DNA of 64,000 nt from Symbiodinium natans (GCA_905221605.1 CAJNDS010002389.1:246001-310000), one strand, 5' to 3'. Positions 9,739 to 19,563 are shown, counted from the first letter of the stretch. Translations and numbers: made by a program. The notes: generated by a model from the sequence alone, not told the origin.

Positions 9739-12700
9739 CCCCCCGCTTCGCGAGGTTGGCCTTGGCTGTGCATCCCGACAAGTGTCCGCACCCGCAGGCC
9801 AGATGCCAGAGTTGCAACTGCATCCCTAGATCCAGGGGGGAAAATCAAAAGAAATACGGGTTTAGGGTTTAGGGTTTAGGGTTTAGGGTTCAGCAGCTCT
9901 GGGTCGAGCAATCTCTAGTAGAGCCGCTGTCTGGACTCTAGAAAAAAACCCACCCACCCAGAGAATCCCAAAACATTAAGAAATATAAAGTTCACATTTT
10001 CCTCAGCAAGCCCTGTCCTCCAACCTCATTTATTCATTCTGCTCGTGTTCTTTGTCATTCTGCTTGGTTTCCATTCTGCTCGTATGCGTTTCTTTCTGCT
10101 CGTTTTCATTCTGCTCGTATTCGTTCTTTTTCTGATCTGCTCGTCTCGTGTTCGTTCTCGTTCTGCTCGTATTCATTCTGCTCGTATTCGTTCTCTCTCT
10201 GCTCGATTTCAGTCCGCTCGTTTTCGTTGTTTTTCTTCTCGTATTCATTCTGTTCGTATTCGTTCTCTCTCTCTGCTCGATTTCAGTCTGCTCGTCTTCG
10301 TTCTCTCTCTGCTCGTAATCATTCTGCTCGTATTCGTTCTCTTTCTGCTCATATTCATTTTGCTCGTGTTCGTTCTCTTTCTGCTCGTATTCGTGCTTTT
10401 TCTGCACGTATTCGTTCTCTCTCTGCTCGATTTCAGTCCGCTCGTTTTCGCTGTCTTTCTGCTCGTACTGAGTCTGCTCGTACTCATTCTCTTTCTGCTC
10501 GTATTCATTCTGCTCGTATTCGTTCTCTCTCTGCTCGACGTCAGTCTGCTCGTATTCGTTCTCTTTCTGCTCATATTCACTTTGCTCGTGTTCGTTTTCC
10601 CCGGTGACCCTGCCTATTTTTGGCCGTCTTGTTGGTTGTGTTTGGCACACTTTAAGCTGCCTGGCTTCCACATGGTTGCTTTCCAATTAGTGCCCCGGTG
10701 ACCTCGCCTCATGTTGGCTCCTGCTCGTAGGGTTTGATGAGAGGCCTAGAGGTTTGTCGTATGTCCCCTCTCTTCGTGCTCGTAGAGTTTATCGCATGTC
10801 CCTCCCTTCATGCTCGTAGGGTTTGATGAGAGGTCTGCAGGTTTGTCGTACGTCCCCTCCCTTCGTGCTCTTAGATTTTGTCGTATGTCGCCACCTTCGT
10901 GCTCGTCGGCTTTGTCGTATGTCCCTCTTTGTCTGCTTGCAGAGAACCCCAAGAATTAAGAAACTGAAGTTTTATTTTCAGAGGTTTGTCGTATGTCCCC
11001 TCCCTTCGTGCTCGTCGGCTTTGTCGTATGTCCCTTTTCTTCTGCTTGCAGAGAATCCCAAAACATTGAGAAATGTACGGGTTTATTTTAGAGGTTTGTC
11101 GTATGTCCCCTCCCTTCGTGCTCCAACCCCAGAATGGGGCTCCGGAAGTTGCATTTTCCCCACCCCACCCTCGGACCACCCAAGATGAGAAAGAAGGGGC
11201 TGCCGCGTTGCCCGGCCCCGCAAAGCCTTCATCTTGATCTGGCCCAGACCCAGCTTTTCAAGCCCAGAATGGGGGTCTGGGCCAGAAGAGGGAAGGGGGG
11301 GCATGGGGGGGGGTGTAGAGGGGGGGGGGTTGGGAAGGGAGTGGGGGGGGGGGGTGGGGGTGGGGGGGGGGGGGGGGGTGGGGGGGGGGGTGGGGGGGTG
11401 CGGGGGGGGGGGGGGGGGGGGAAAAAGCCGTGGCCATTGGCAAAAAAAGCCGTGGCCATTGGCAGAAAAGCCGTGGCCATTGGCAAAAAAGCCGTGGCCA
11501 TTGGCAAAAAAGCCGTGGCCATTGGCAAATGCCACTTGCCAATGGCCACGGCTTTTTTGCCAATGGCCACGTTCCCCATTAAGGTTGGGCCCCAACCTTA
11601 ATGGGGAACGTGGCCATTGGCAAAAAAGCCGTGGCCATTGGCAAAAAGCCCGAAAAGTTGCCAATGGCCACGGCTTTTTTGCCAATGGCCACGTTCCCCA
11701 TTAAGGTTGGGGGGCATTTTGTGCGAATTGGGTTTGAAAAACCCATTTTGGCGACCAACCTTAATGACATTGGTGGCCATTGGCAAAAAAGCCGTGGCCA
11801 TTGGCAACTTTCCCGTGGCCATTGGCGAATTTGCCAATGGCCACGGCTTTTTTGCCAATGGCCACGGCTTTTTTGCCAATGGCCACGGTTTTTTTGCCAA
11901 TGGCCACGTTCCCCATTAAGGTTTAAATTATTATATGAAAGAGAGAGTTTAGGGTTGACCTGAGATGGAGCTTCAAAAGGTTCAATGCTTGCCTACCCCG
12001 AAGACATCTTCCCGGCTGCTGTGCTACGCGTTGACCAGGCCAAGGAGGCCTTCCAGAAGCTCAGCGAAGCCTTTGAGGCACCAGGGTGTTCAGGGTTTAG
12101 GGTTGAGGGTTGAGGGTTTAGGGTTTAGGGTGGTGCGGAGTCGCGGAGTTCAGGATGCAGGGAGAAGTTTTGGGAGGGACTTGGCATTGGGATTCATGAT
12201 CCAGGGTTTCCCCAGCCTGGTGCCCTAAGCTTCAAAGGCGCAACCGTGCTCAACCCCTCCGCAGGGGAACTTCCTGCGCAACAGCTCAGAAGCCCATGAA
12301 CAGACACCCATCCTCTTAATTCTTGCCGTCTCAAAGTCCCGCATTATACCTCCGACCCTTTGCGCTGCATCTGTGCAAGGTGCTCTGCACGGAGGCCGGA
12401 CAGCGCCAGGCTCTGGCGGAGAAAGGCCAGCGCCCGGCAAAGCGGCAGCGCGCGAAGGAGGACGGGTTTTGGCTTTGGGGTTGACAGGAAGACCCTTGAT
12501 GCTTCACTGCAACTGCATCCTGTAGAAGTTTTCGCGTTGAAGCTGAACAGCTCACTTGTGCTGTAGCGTATGAAGGGCCGCAACCTGCAAACCCTTGTGG
12601 CCAAGAATGCCCTTTTGAAACTGAATTGGGGGTCTTCGTTGGTGTTTGAGGTTGGAGAAAGGTGAAGCCGCTTGATCTACCAACTTGTTGAGGTCACGCT

Positions 12701-15700
12701 CCAGTTCGTAATTCGCTTTGTAATCAAGGACTCAGAAATTCAAGTGTTTCACCTCCCTGCTTTCCACATAAATGACACCATCCATAGCCACCCCTAAAAA
12801 CATGCAAGCGCTCTTCTCCCTGGGTCGACTAGTTGCCCACCACCCGCTTGCCACGTCTGTGATATCATATGATGTCCTGAAACCTCGTGTCTCAACTCTT
12901 GAGCGCAGTGCGGTATGCCCCAACCCTCGTACTACCTTGCAGGATGCCAAAGATGTGCGGGCACCATGGTGGGACACCACTTGGGAGGATCGAGTTGGGT
13001 TCTGGCTCATGGGAGTGAATGCGGCATACAGTTCGGTTCAGTCTTTCATGATGCGACATTTTGTGTTCGGCGCTCGGCTGATCTCGGATGGGTGAAAGAT
13101 TAAGTCGGTTTGCAGCTAGTGTATGCAAGAAGTCCCCGTGTGAACTCGATACTTAATCCACAGCTCCTGAGTGCCAGGGCTTGCCAATGTGCGTGCTTCG
13201 ACATACATGGCATCTGGGTATCTGAGCAGTACCTCAACACCTTTGTCGATCAAGCCTTGGCCCTGAACCATAGTTCCTAAGTATATGACACATGCCCCTA
13301 GACCGCCAAACCCCCCATCTCCTTCTCATCTACCCGGTGAGCTCGCCAATCCTGCCTGAACCCTCAACAGCAGGTTCCCTCAACCTTTGAACTCCACAGG
13401 AGTTCGAGAAGCGCTTCCGCCAGCGCGATGCCGGTGAGGCGGCGCGCCAGGCGGAGTTCGAGGGCGGGATGAAGGCTGGCACGCAGGGCTCTCCACTGGG
13501 TGTTTTGGGCAGGGAGTTCGGATTCCACCACATAGGCTTGCAGCGCATAGAGCGTTTCTTTAAAGGGCCTGCTGCGTCCCGGACGTGTTGAAATCGGTGA
13601 AGCACAACCCTTTGTTCCTGTGTCTGTTGGCGATCAGCGGCGTCACTTCCAGGGCTACAAGACGACAGCTAACAGCTGCGGTGTCAGTGATGGTACCCCA
13701 CACCGCACATACGAATCCTTGCCCGAACCATGAAGTTGTAGGCAAATCCATCTTCTTGAACATTTTGCCCGAACGGCCCCAAAATCACCAGGCCTTCTTC
13801 AACTTCTGTGACCCGGAACCCCCACGCCACTGACGCCATTACACTAACCTAAATAAAGTCCCGAGCCCGACAGCCCGTCCCCTGAGCCCCAAAAGCCCCA
13901 ACCCCAACTCCTTGCAGCCGCACAACCCTCACAGCCCTGACAACGCTACACCTTGAGGCCTTGAGGCACCCTCCCTGGTTGCAAGAGCCCCGCAGGCCCA
14001 GCAGTCTCACCGGCGGGTGAAGGTGCTTTGGTCGCAAAGCAATGTTTAATGAACCTCGCTTCTCCCGAAACGAATCAGCAGTCGAAGGTCGAAATTGGAT
14101 GGCTGTCGTTGTTTTTCGGGACCTGGAGTTGTCTTCACGTATTCGCGTCTCAATCAGGCGTGCTGGTGTCCGTGGCCCGAAGCGCAAAAGTAAGTCACAT
14201 AAGCCTAGACTTAAAACAAAAACCCATCAAGCTTGAACTCCAAGCCCGGCACTGACATGTTTCTTGCCCAGTCGAGCTGCCAAGGAGCAGATATCTGAAG
14301 CGGCCGCTCGGAATCAGCCGGACAAGCACCCTAAACCTTGAGCTGTACACCCTAAACCCCAATCCCTTAGCCCTAGAACGTGGTTTTCGAGTTGGCTCCA
14401 ACAAAAGGGGGCTCGTTGGTTTGACCTAGAGACAGCAAGCCGCCCCACGCATTCCACACCCCAAGCGCAGCCCCAGGAACGTGCTGTGGAACACTGCGAC
14501 CGCACCAAGGGTCGCGGCCCAAGCGCCCTGTGGCCGCGGCGTGGTGATCGGCCGGAGCTCCGCGAGTCAGGCGCGCGATAGGGATCGAGGTGCTCGTCGT
14601 ACCACGACAACGATCAGGAACGCAAACAACCAGCCGGCCAAAAAAGCCGGCTTGTTTTGCTGCTCTCCCCTACCTTTGAGACAAAGCATTTTGCGCGACT
14701 AAGTCATCTTTGAACTTGATCTTGTGCCGAAGCCGCGTAACCCGAACAAAGAGAGGTGCGGCGTCCTTGCGGCTCACGGAGCTCTTGAGCTACCTCCGGC
14801 GCAGCCACTGCGGCTTGGACGGAGAGCGAGAGAGAGAGTTTGAGGTTTTTTGGAGGGACAACACAGTGTCGTCTGAACACCAGACTGACCCGACCGGACA
14901 GACGCCCGCTTGGCCGTGGCGGCAGTGTCCCCTACGGGCCCCTCCAGCGTGAAGAAGAAGAAGAAGAAGAAGAAGAAGAAGAAGAAGAAGAAGAAGAAGA
15001 AGAAGAAGAAGAAGAAGAAGAAGAAGAAGAAGAAGAAGAAGAAGAAGAAGAAGAAGAAGAAAAGAGTTTGTTGACATGTTCACAGACCCTTAAAGACTAA
15101 ACAGCCAAGCCACTTCAAATACAATCTGAGACGGCAGGTTGCTCGCTTGTTAATCTGGGGCTCTAGGAATTTTTCGGCCAAGCTTTTGGAGTTCAGCTCT
15201 TTGCCGCCCAGGATCTTTTTCGGTTCAAGTTTCGGTATGTTCGAACGGCAAGTAGAGTCGCAAGTGGTTATAGTGGGGTGAGAGACGGCACGTACCGTTA
15301 ATCCGTTAATCCACGTGGTATGATCCCAAACCCAAGGTTGTGCTTTGCCCTGTGCCTGTACTGTTCAATTCAAACGGCCTGATATCCGCAAGCTTTGCAG
15401 TTTCTGCCATGCAACCCAAGGGGTCAGTGACATGGTTTGGGCGTTGAAGGGTTCAACCGGTGCTGATTCACGGTTCAACCCTAGGGTGTAAAGTTTAGTA
15501 GTTCAGGTGTGGGTATGGATGGCTCTAGGCTCCAGGTTACTGCCTCTACTGCGGCTGCGTCTTCGACTCCGCTACTGATCTGGAGCGCAACTGTCCTGGC
15601 TTTTCAGAAGCAGAGCACGAGAGGCTGCGTGAGTTGAATGCAAACGAGTGCATCCAGTGTGCCCATGTCAGGGTAGCACCTCACGCATTCGGGCATGTGG

Positions 15701-15705
15701 GATGA
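9739..15705 (+). CDS. J-domain (DnaJ-like) protein with DUF4187/GPATCH11-type C-terminus, 5'-partial
   Basis: Exons: 9739 or 9755 to 9797 (LALAVHPDKCPHPQ, with the HPD motif that stimulates Hsp70 ATPase), 12039-12077 (AKEAFQKLSEAFE, J-domain helix), 12380-about 12465 (VLCTEAGQRQALAEKG, then a basic stretch), 13400-about 13474 (EFEKRFRQRDAGEAARQAEF, coiled coil), about 14752-14809 (LRLTELLSYLRRSH), 15536-15705 (CYCLYCGCVFDSATDLERNC; stop TGA). The first three join in phase through GC donors at 9798 and 12078. The last two join through a GC donor at 14810 and restore YLRRSH-CYCLYCGCxFD, the cysteine pair of DUF4187. The known GPATCH11 order is G-patch, coiled coil, DUF4187. Here a J-domain occupies the N-terminal side and no G-patch was seen. 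I see no stop or fresh start between the halves, but two adjacent genes cannot be excluded. The exon carrying the start is not identified. An Hsp70 co-chaperone role in RNA processing is only an inference. Confidence 0.65.
9858..9890. repeat. TTTAGGG telomere-type tract
   Basis: Four to five units 60 nt inside the intron following the HPD exon. Confidence 0.95.
10039..10605. repeat. TCTGCTCGTATTC minisatellite
   Basis: Tandem, imperfect 15-21 nt units built on TTCTGCTCGTATTC and TTCTCTTTCTGCTCG fill about 570 bases. Unit length is mostly a multiple of three, so all frames of one strand stay open. The minus strand reads NEYEQKENEYEQ-like repeats and the plus strand LLVFVLF-like repeats. It lies inside the 2.2 kb intron of the J-domain gene, so I treat it as non-coding. 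Confidence 0.9.
10740..11125. repeat. GGTTTGTCGTATGTCCCCTC tandem repeat with 90-150 nt higher-order unit
   Basis: The phrase GTTTGTCGTATGTCCCCTC recurs near 10752, 10986 and 11094, with variants near 10790, 10840, 10875 and 10910. Copies are joined by GCTTGCAGAGAATCCCAAAA-type segments; one such segment also occurs alone near 9959. It lies in the same intron as the previous minisatellite. Confidence 0.85.
11295..11421. repeat. G-tract with strong quadruplex potential
   Basis: About 125 bases that are over 85 per cent G, broken only by single T, A or C residues. Many runs of four or more G lie within loop distance on the + strand. It directly abuts the palindromic array. Confidence 0.95.
11422..11920. 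repeat. Nested palindromic array of GCCGTGGCCATTGGCAAAAA units
   Basis: Five direct copies of the 21-22 nt unit are followed by alternating inverted and direct blocks. Bases 11536-11589 and 11591-11644 form a 54-nt-arm perfect palindrome around one centre base, with CGTTCCCCATTAAGGTTGGG in the inner arm. Another inverted pair flanks 11650 and a third set lies at 11775-11905. The element lies in the first large intron of the J-domain gene. No coding function is implied by the open frames on both strands. Confidence 0.95.
12091..12131. repeat. TTTAGGG telomere-type tract, degenerate
   Basis: Six imperfect units beginning 13 nt inside the intron after the AKEAFQKLSEAFE exon. Confidence 0.9.
14951..15061. 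repeat. (GAA)37 microsatellite
   Basis: Nearly pure GAA, open in all frames (poly-Glu or poly-Lys on +, poly-Leu or poly-Phe on -). It lies in the intron between the last two exons of the J-domain/DUF4187 gene. Confidence 0.98.
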
Positions 15706-16800
15706 AATAGCTCCAGAGATTTGGCGTCATTGGACATGTTCATTTCACTGGGCAGGTTTCCTTCCCTTGAGGTGTTAGGCTTAGGCGAGCCGTGAGGCCG
15801 GGCGACCGCAGAGCGACGCAAGCCTGGAATGGGGGGAGCGAGGTGGGGAAGTGCACATTAGGCCATCTGATACCATAGTTAGTTGGGTTGTTCCCCCTTA
15901 ACATAATAGGGGGAACTACAATCCCTATCAAGGAGCTTTTAGTATAAGGGGGAACATCCCAACCTGATACCATCATGAGGTTTTAAAAGCCGGCTCCCAA
16001 GCTTCCGGCAAGCTTGAGCAGGTCTCTGCAAGCGTTGGGACGATCATGCAGCACCTGGGTTCCGCATGGAGGAGGGATCTACCGTATACTTGTTTATGGT
16101 GTAGCCAGGTCTAGCCATGCGAAAAGATTGTTCTGGTTTCGAGCTGAGGGGTGACTGAGACTGAGACACATGTTCCCTGTCAGCGTGAAGCTGCTTGTGG
16201 CGCCTTTCGTGTCAGAGTCTAGCTGCAGGGCTGTGAAACCTGATCTGTTTCGAAGAGAGTTCAACAGCAACGCCGCCTTGGATTATCAACGGGTTCAACT
16301 CATGGTCATCGCCTGTGGCGTACGTCGTGTTCCACCTGACAGTTCTTGACAGCAACTGCTGAGACTTCTGCGGGTAGAGCAGGAATCATGTGAGAGGCAA
16401 AGAACAGTGCAACGAGGCCATTGTCATGTGCCGGGGTGGCTGGAACGGGGCAGAGAAAGGAGAGCATGCGGAGTGCGCCAGCGAGGGCCACAAAGTCTTG
16501 AGCTAACAGTGTGACGCAAAAGTTCTCGAATAATGCCATGGCGGCAACATGTTGGGAAGATGGCCACCACATCTTCTCTCAATCCAAGTCGCAAGCGGAG
16601 ATGGGGTTGAGGTCAAAAATCAAGGACCGTGCTTCCGATTTCAGCGGTCTGCCCGGCGGAAAACCCATAAGCCTCACAGGCTGTGCTGGAAGCAATCGTA
16701 TGAGAAAAGGGGGTAGAAGTCGCTTCAGCCGGAAACAGGTGCCCACCCCCTCCGCTTGCAGTCCCCGAGCCACAACATGTCTCCTGGCGAGCATGTTTAG
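15706..16800. other. Flank downstream of the DUF4187 gene
   Basis: Apart from the element at 15869, no gene is supported. A frame at about 16404-16505 reads QCNEAIVMCRGGWNGAEKGE on the + strand and hydrophobic sequence on the - strand. Neither matches a family I know. Confidence 0.4.
15869..15973. mobile_element. Family B inverted-repeat element with target-site duplication
   Basis: Left end TTGGGTTGTTCCCCCTTA and right end TAAGGGGGAACATCCCAA are near-perfect inverted repeats. The 10-base sequence CTGATACCAT lies directly on both sides (15867-15876 and 15964-15973). That is what a target-site duplication would look like. Confidence 0.8.
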
Positions 16801-16858
16801 GCACGAGCCGGACCCGCTCGATGCCTTCATGTCTGGGATGGAAGACCAGTTGACCCAG
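16801..16858 (+). CDS. Candidate exon with DPLDAFM motif
   Basis: AG at 16799 and GT at 16859 bound a frame reading HEPDPLDAFMSGMEDQLTQ. DPLDAFM is a short acidic motif seen in several nuclear proteins, including PRP5/DDX46-type RNA helicases, but the motif alone does not identify the gene. A further exon may lie at about 16930-17110, where two frames compete. Exon 17412-17459 could be its terminus. Confidence 0.5.
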
Positions 16859-17126
16859 GTCGCGCTGTGGGCAGGGTTTAAGATGTTCAGGCTTGCCTTT
16901 TTTGTTGAGTACCTGAGCTGCCGGTGCTGGAGGTTATTGGCAGCCCGTTTGCGTGTCAAAGATGCTGCGAATTCCTCAAGCCTAACACCTCAACTGGCAT
17001 GCCCAATCCAAAGCCTCTCAACTCGGCCCAGGATATGCAGAAGAGTGTCAAGGCGATGAAGACTCGCCACATGCCTCAGAAGGGCTGGTCTTTCCAGCAG
17101 CAGGCGCGACATGCTCTCGTGGGGCC

Positions 17127-17208
17127 CCAAATTCGGGGCATCTTATTGGGGTCCTTATTATAAGGGGATCCTACTATTTGGGGGTCTATTCTAGGGTTTC
17201 GTAAACCC
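17127..17208 (+). mobile_element. Family A MITE copy
   Basis: TTATTGGGGTCCTTATTATA and CCTACTATTTGGGGGTCTAT match the full-length element at 52195. The right end TTCGTAAAC is kept; the left terminal repeat is not recognisable. Confidence 0.75.
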
Positions 17209-17411
17209 CCCACCAAGGCCTTAAACATCCGAAACATCCTAAGCCCAAAGACGTGGGCTTCAGTGTATGTTGACTTCGAGCTGCTCTTCCATCTTTGTCA
17301 ACTTGCCCCCTGTGTTGTCTTTCTTTGCAGCAGCTGCGTGCTTATATGGCGCAAGGCGCTCGCATTGCATGCCTTGCATGATGTCACAGGTGAGCGGTTT
17401 CCTGTGTCCAG

Positions 17412-17459
17412 GCGCAGCAGAACAAGAATGAGCTCAAACGCTTAAAGCGCGGCCGGTAG
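17412..17459 (+). CDS. Candidate terminal exon, basic C-terminus
   Basis: After TGTCCAG a frame reads AQQNKNELKRLKRGR and stops at TAG. The lysine/arginine-rich end fits a nuclear protein. A conventional exon may precede it at about 17333-17390, between a T-rich TTTCTTTGCAG acceptor and a CACAG/GTGAGC donor, but its frame is uncertain. Confidence 0.45.
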   Translation, partial: AQQNKNELKRLKRGR

Positions 17460-17694
17460 CAATGACAAGAGAGCTGATGCGCAGCTTGGCTTCTCCAGCT
17501 GGGTCTTGGCCTTAATGTTTCCCTCTCTTCCGGCTTCGAGCAGCTTCGTTGATGTCTAATGTTGTGTTTGTGGTCCATTTGCTTGTCATGCCGGGTTACT
17601 ACCACATTCTGCTTGCTCAAGGCAGCGACTTCCTCCTGAATCTCACGCCGTCCGCCAGCTGTATATCAGTGCCGATGGGCTGAAGATCCCACAG

Positions 17695-17893
17695 GCACGG
17701 CGCGTTCCTCCATTGCGAAGTGCGCGGAGTGCGCCACGTGCAAGTGGAAGCTGTTGGGCGCTGGGCTTTCGTTGGTCCCTTTGCTCGTGAATGCAGCGGC
17801 CGCTTCGACAAGGATGGTGAAAGCCGGACCTCGCACATTGTCTTCGGAATGCCTTGCCCACACGCTGGTTCCGTCATCGTTGCGGGTTGTTGA
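17695..17893 (+). CDS. Candidate exon, unknown protein
   Basis: After CCCACAG a 65-codon frame reads HGAFLHCEVRGVRHVQVEAV and later RWAFVGPFARECSG and SRTSHIVFGMPCPHAGS, to TGA at 17891. It looks like real protein in composition. The same frame is open upstream (17540-17682) except for one TGA at 17681. The family is not recognised. The minus strand is also open here because of high GC, and I treat that as a shadow. Confidence 0.45.
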
Positions 17894-19029
17894 AAACCGG
17901 AGCGTCTCTCTGGGCAACATTGTGGCGAAACTGCCAACTCCCAAATCCAACCAAAGCCCCCCCAGGCCCCAGCCCACTTTGATCCGCAGATCCAGGACCC
18001 AGGATAGCACCTTGAACACGCGACCCTCAAATCTGGCCTTTGGTTGCCAGTGTTCGGGGAAGTATAGTAGGATAGGGCCCAGCTTTATGTTCCTTCAAGT
18101 TGCAGACCGGGATACTGTGATACTAGAGTTGCTAAAGAGCCCACGCAGAGGTTGCACCGAAACCTGCTACTGGTGATGCTATGGGCCGAGGCCGTGTCCT
18201 TGCTGGCGAGCTTTTTGTCTCGGGGGTACAACCCTAATTTTTTTTAGATGCTAAAGTTAGATTCGACAGGCCTCTTGTGGTTGCGAGGCAGGGTTTCCTT
18301 AGTCCACAACATCTCCATCAAGGAAGGCTTGGTGATTCACGCTGCTGCGGAGTTTTGGCCCGCGCGCCCGCTGTAGCTCCGAAAAGGCAGCCTCTGAACA
18401 TTCGAGGCTCCACCGCGATCCTGGCGATCCCTGCACTAGCAGGCGCAGGGAAGGGCGCAGGATGGAGGGCCTGGGACTTTGATTGAGACATGGTCGGTGA
18501 TTTGGCAGATTGTTGGGGGGATACTTATGTGAGGATATCGAAGACAGTTGAAAGACAAAGCGCGAAACACGACAGTGCTTCATCTTGTGATGCGAACATG
18601 CACGAGTGGTGTCCGGCCCATTGCAGGACCAGCTTGCAGAAATGGAGCAATCCCATATCTCAAAAGAAAAGGTCTGCAGGGGGGGAGCCCAAAGCACTTT
18701 CAAGTCCTTGGTTCTTAGTACTTAGAGAACCAAATTTGCTGCCCCTCAGGAGCGCTGGCCGCCTACGCAGCCTGCCCAAGCTCAGGAATGGGTCCCATAA
18801 GGCGTTATCAGACTTATACAAGCTTTGCTGTCGGAGGGTATAGCGGAATGTGCATGCCAGCCGCTGCACGGTGACACTTCGGGCGTGTTGGAACTGCCAT
18901 CTGAGCAGCGTTGTTTGTTAGCTCTTGTATAGCGCTGTATAGGTGTAACATGTTTTCTATGGGGCGTGCAGGCACTTATAGCGCAGGCATCGATATGCAG
19001 CAGGAGCTTGCGTAGATCTACGTAGGTTG

Positions 19030-19112
19030 TGGTCGCGAAGCGCATCATGAAATCGATATCGTCCAGAAAGCCCTGGGCCCTGAAGCGCCAGATTGAGCGG
19101 GCGATCTAGGGG
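19030..19112 (+). CDS. Candidate exon, unknown basic protein
   Basis: A frame reads KRIMKSISSRKPWALKRQIE up to TAG at 19107-19109. It is charged and of exon length. It may belong with the basic/acidic exons at 19375, 19564 and 19913. No family match. Confidence 0.3.
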
Positions 19113-19374
19113 ACCAGGGCTACAATGAGTGCCCTGATTGTAGTCCTGCAGAAGGAGCGATGCGGCAGGATCCGCGTAGGCTGCGAGTAGGCACCCCGCA
19201 TGCGTAGGTTTGGGTGTCGTTTGTGCGCGAAAGCCCTTTCCATTCGTTTCTGGGGCATGTCGATCATTCAAGCGCCATCTTGAAACGCGCACCGTCAGCA
19301 AAAGGAGGTGCAGATTTTCCTGAGAGCCGAAACTTCAACCCCTGAACCTTGAACACGCTCGTGGTTTCGAGGAG

Positions 19375-19473
19375 GGGCGCGTGCCCGCGCGAAGAAGCTG
19401 GGAGCGGCGAAGCTCACTTGGCTCCAGAGGGCCGCGCTGGGGCCTGAGCCGCGCGGTGGATCTCAAAGAGAAG
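19375..19473 (+). CDS. Candidate exon before an all-telomere intron
   Basis: The frame ARAKKLGAAKLTWLQRAALG continues to GGS and ends at AGAGAAG/GTAAAC. The next in-line exon is 19564-19626. Rich in Ala, Lys and Arg, as dinoflagellate nuclear proteins often are; function unknown. Confidence 0.45.
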
Positions 19474-19563
19474 GTAAACCCTAAACCCTAAACCCTACAC
19501 CCTACACCCTAAACCCTAAACCCTAAACCCTAAGCCCTAAGCCCTAAACCCTGTAGGGTTTAG
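19474..19563. repeat. Candidate 90-nt intron made only of CCCTAAA repeat
   Basis: The sequence runs GTAAACCCTAAACCC, about ten telomere units, then CCCTGTAGGGTTTAG. It starts with GT, ends with TTTAG, and its last bases form a small hairpin with the preceding repeat. Exon-like sequence lies directly on both sides. Confidence 0.5.

Noticed and set aside
10030-10686. Minus-strand 218-codon gene encoding NEYEQ repeats
   Set aside because: Open frames on both strands result from the repeat unit; the region is inside an intron of a plus-strand gene by the J-domain exon joins.
11083-11704. Overlapping 100-200-codon genes over the GCCGTGGCCATTGGC array
   Set aside because: All are products of the G-tract and palindromic repeat, with poly-Pro or poly-Gly text and the same peptides on both strands.
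14790-15100. Poly-Leu membrane or poly-Glu protein
   Set aside because: Pure (GAA)n microsatellite lying in an intron.
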